Shown piece by piece: positions 6,047-6,135 of a stretch of 6,135 nt of DNA (position 1 is the stretch's first letter; each line of letters begins with the position of its first letter). Position numbers and translations under genes: made by a program. The stretch is taken from contig DAOUPY010000099.1 in NCBI GenBank assembly GCA_030625925.1, positions 1 to 6,135 of the forward strand, in the 5' to 3' direction. The notes beneath the pieces were generated by a model. It was not told the origin of the DNA and searched no databases. It saw nothing but the letters and a program-made list of their open reading frames with translations. The DNA comes from Fusobacteriaceae bacterium (GTDB lineage: Bacteria; Fusobacteriota; Fusobacteriia; Fusobacteriales; Fusobacteriaceae).

Positions 6047-6135
6047 TTACATTTTTCCTAATAACTCATCAAATTTTACTACTTCTACATCTCTGCTGCT
6101 TAACTCTTTCATACCTACTGTTTTATTTTCTTTAG
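6047..6135 (-). CDS. hisS: Probable histidyl-tRNA synthetase, C-terminal end only
   Basis: Only the last 28 codons and a TAA are in the window; the gene continues past the right edge. The readable tail includes TVGMKELSSRDVEVVKFDEL and ends LGKM. A basic/hydrophobic strand, a short turn, then a valine-rich strand and a final 'xFDEL'-type helix start is the usual ending of the HisRS anticodon-binding domain (compare 'VKNMETGEQxxVxLDEL' in other bacteria). The position just upstream of aspS on the same strand agrees with the frequent hisS-aspS pairing in low-GC bacteria. The identification rests on a very short segment; another synthetase with a similar C-terminal domain (ThrRS, ProRS) is possible. 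Confidence 0.6.
   Translation of the reverse strand, partial: KENKTVGMKELSSRDVEVVKFDELLGKM

Overview
The window is very AT-rich and carries three protein genes, all on the minus strand. Base composition, heavy Lys/Ile/Glu/Asn use and the style of the aspartyl-tRNA synthetase suggest a low-GC anaerobe-type bacterium. My best guess is Fusobacteriota (a Fusobacterium, Psychrilyobacter or Ilyobacter relative). That guess rests on memory of protein style, not on a search, and Firmicutes cannot be excluded.

In transcription order, from right to left: (1) 6135-6047 holds the last 28 codons and stop of a gene that looks like histidyl-tRNA synthetase (hisS). (2) 6046-5283 is a roughly 760-bp gap with no convincing gene. 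It contains several perfect or near-perfect hairpins, a possible promoter-to-terminator unit of about 140 nt, and a block (about 5401-5720) built from inverted repeats that looks like dispersed, non-autonomous repeat DNA. (3) 5282-3498 is aspS, a complete bacterial aspartyl-tRNA synthetase. Its true start is the ATG at 5282 behind a clear Shine-Dalgarno, not the GTG 87 bases upstream that opens the frame. (4) 3497-3345 is a compact junction with a hairpin next to the aspS stop, a strong intrinsic terminator, and immediately after it an extended -10 promoter for the next gene. (5) 3344-45 is a complete 1099-residue SWIM-type bacterial SNF2 helicase/translocase. (6) 44-1 is a short 3' flank.

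hisS and aspS are translation genes that are often neighbours in low-GC bacteria. Here a repeat-laden spacer separates them, so they may or may not still share transcripts. The SNF2 gene has its own promoter after the aspS terminator and appears to be an independent unit. No tRNA, rRNA, CRISPR array, transposase or recognised defence cluster is visible. The coding part is ordinary. The parts worth a second look are the hisS-aspS spacer and the terminator/promoter junction.
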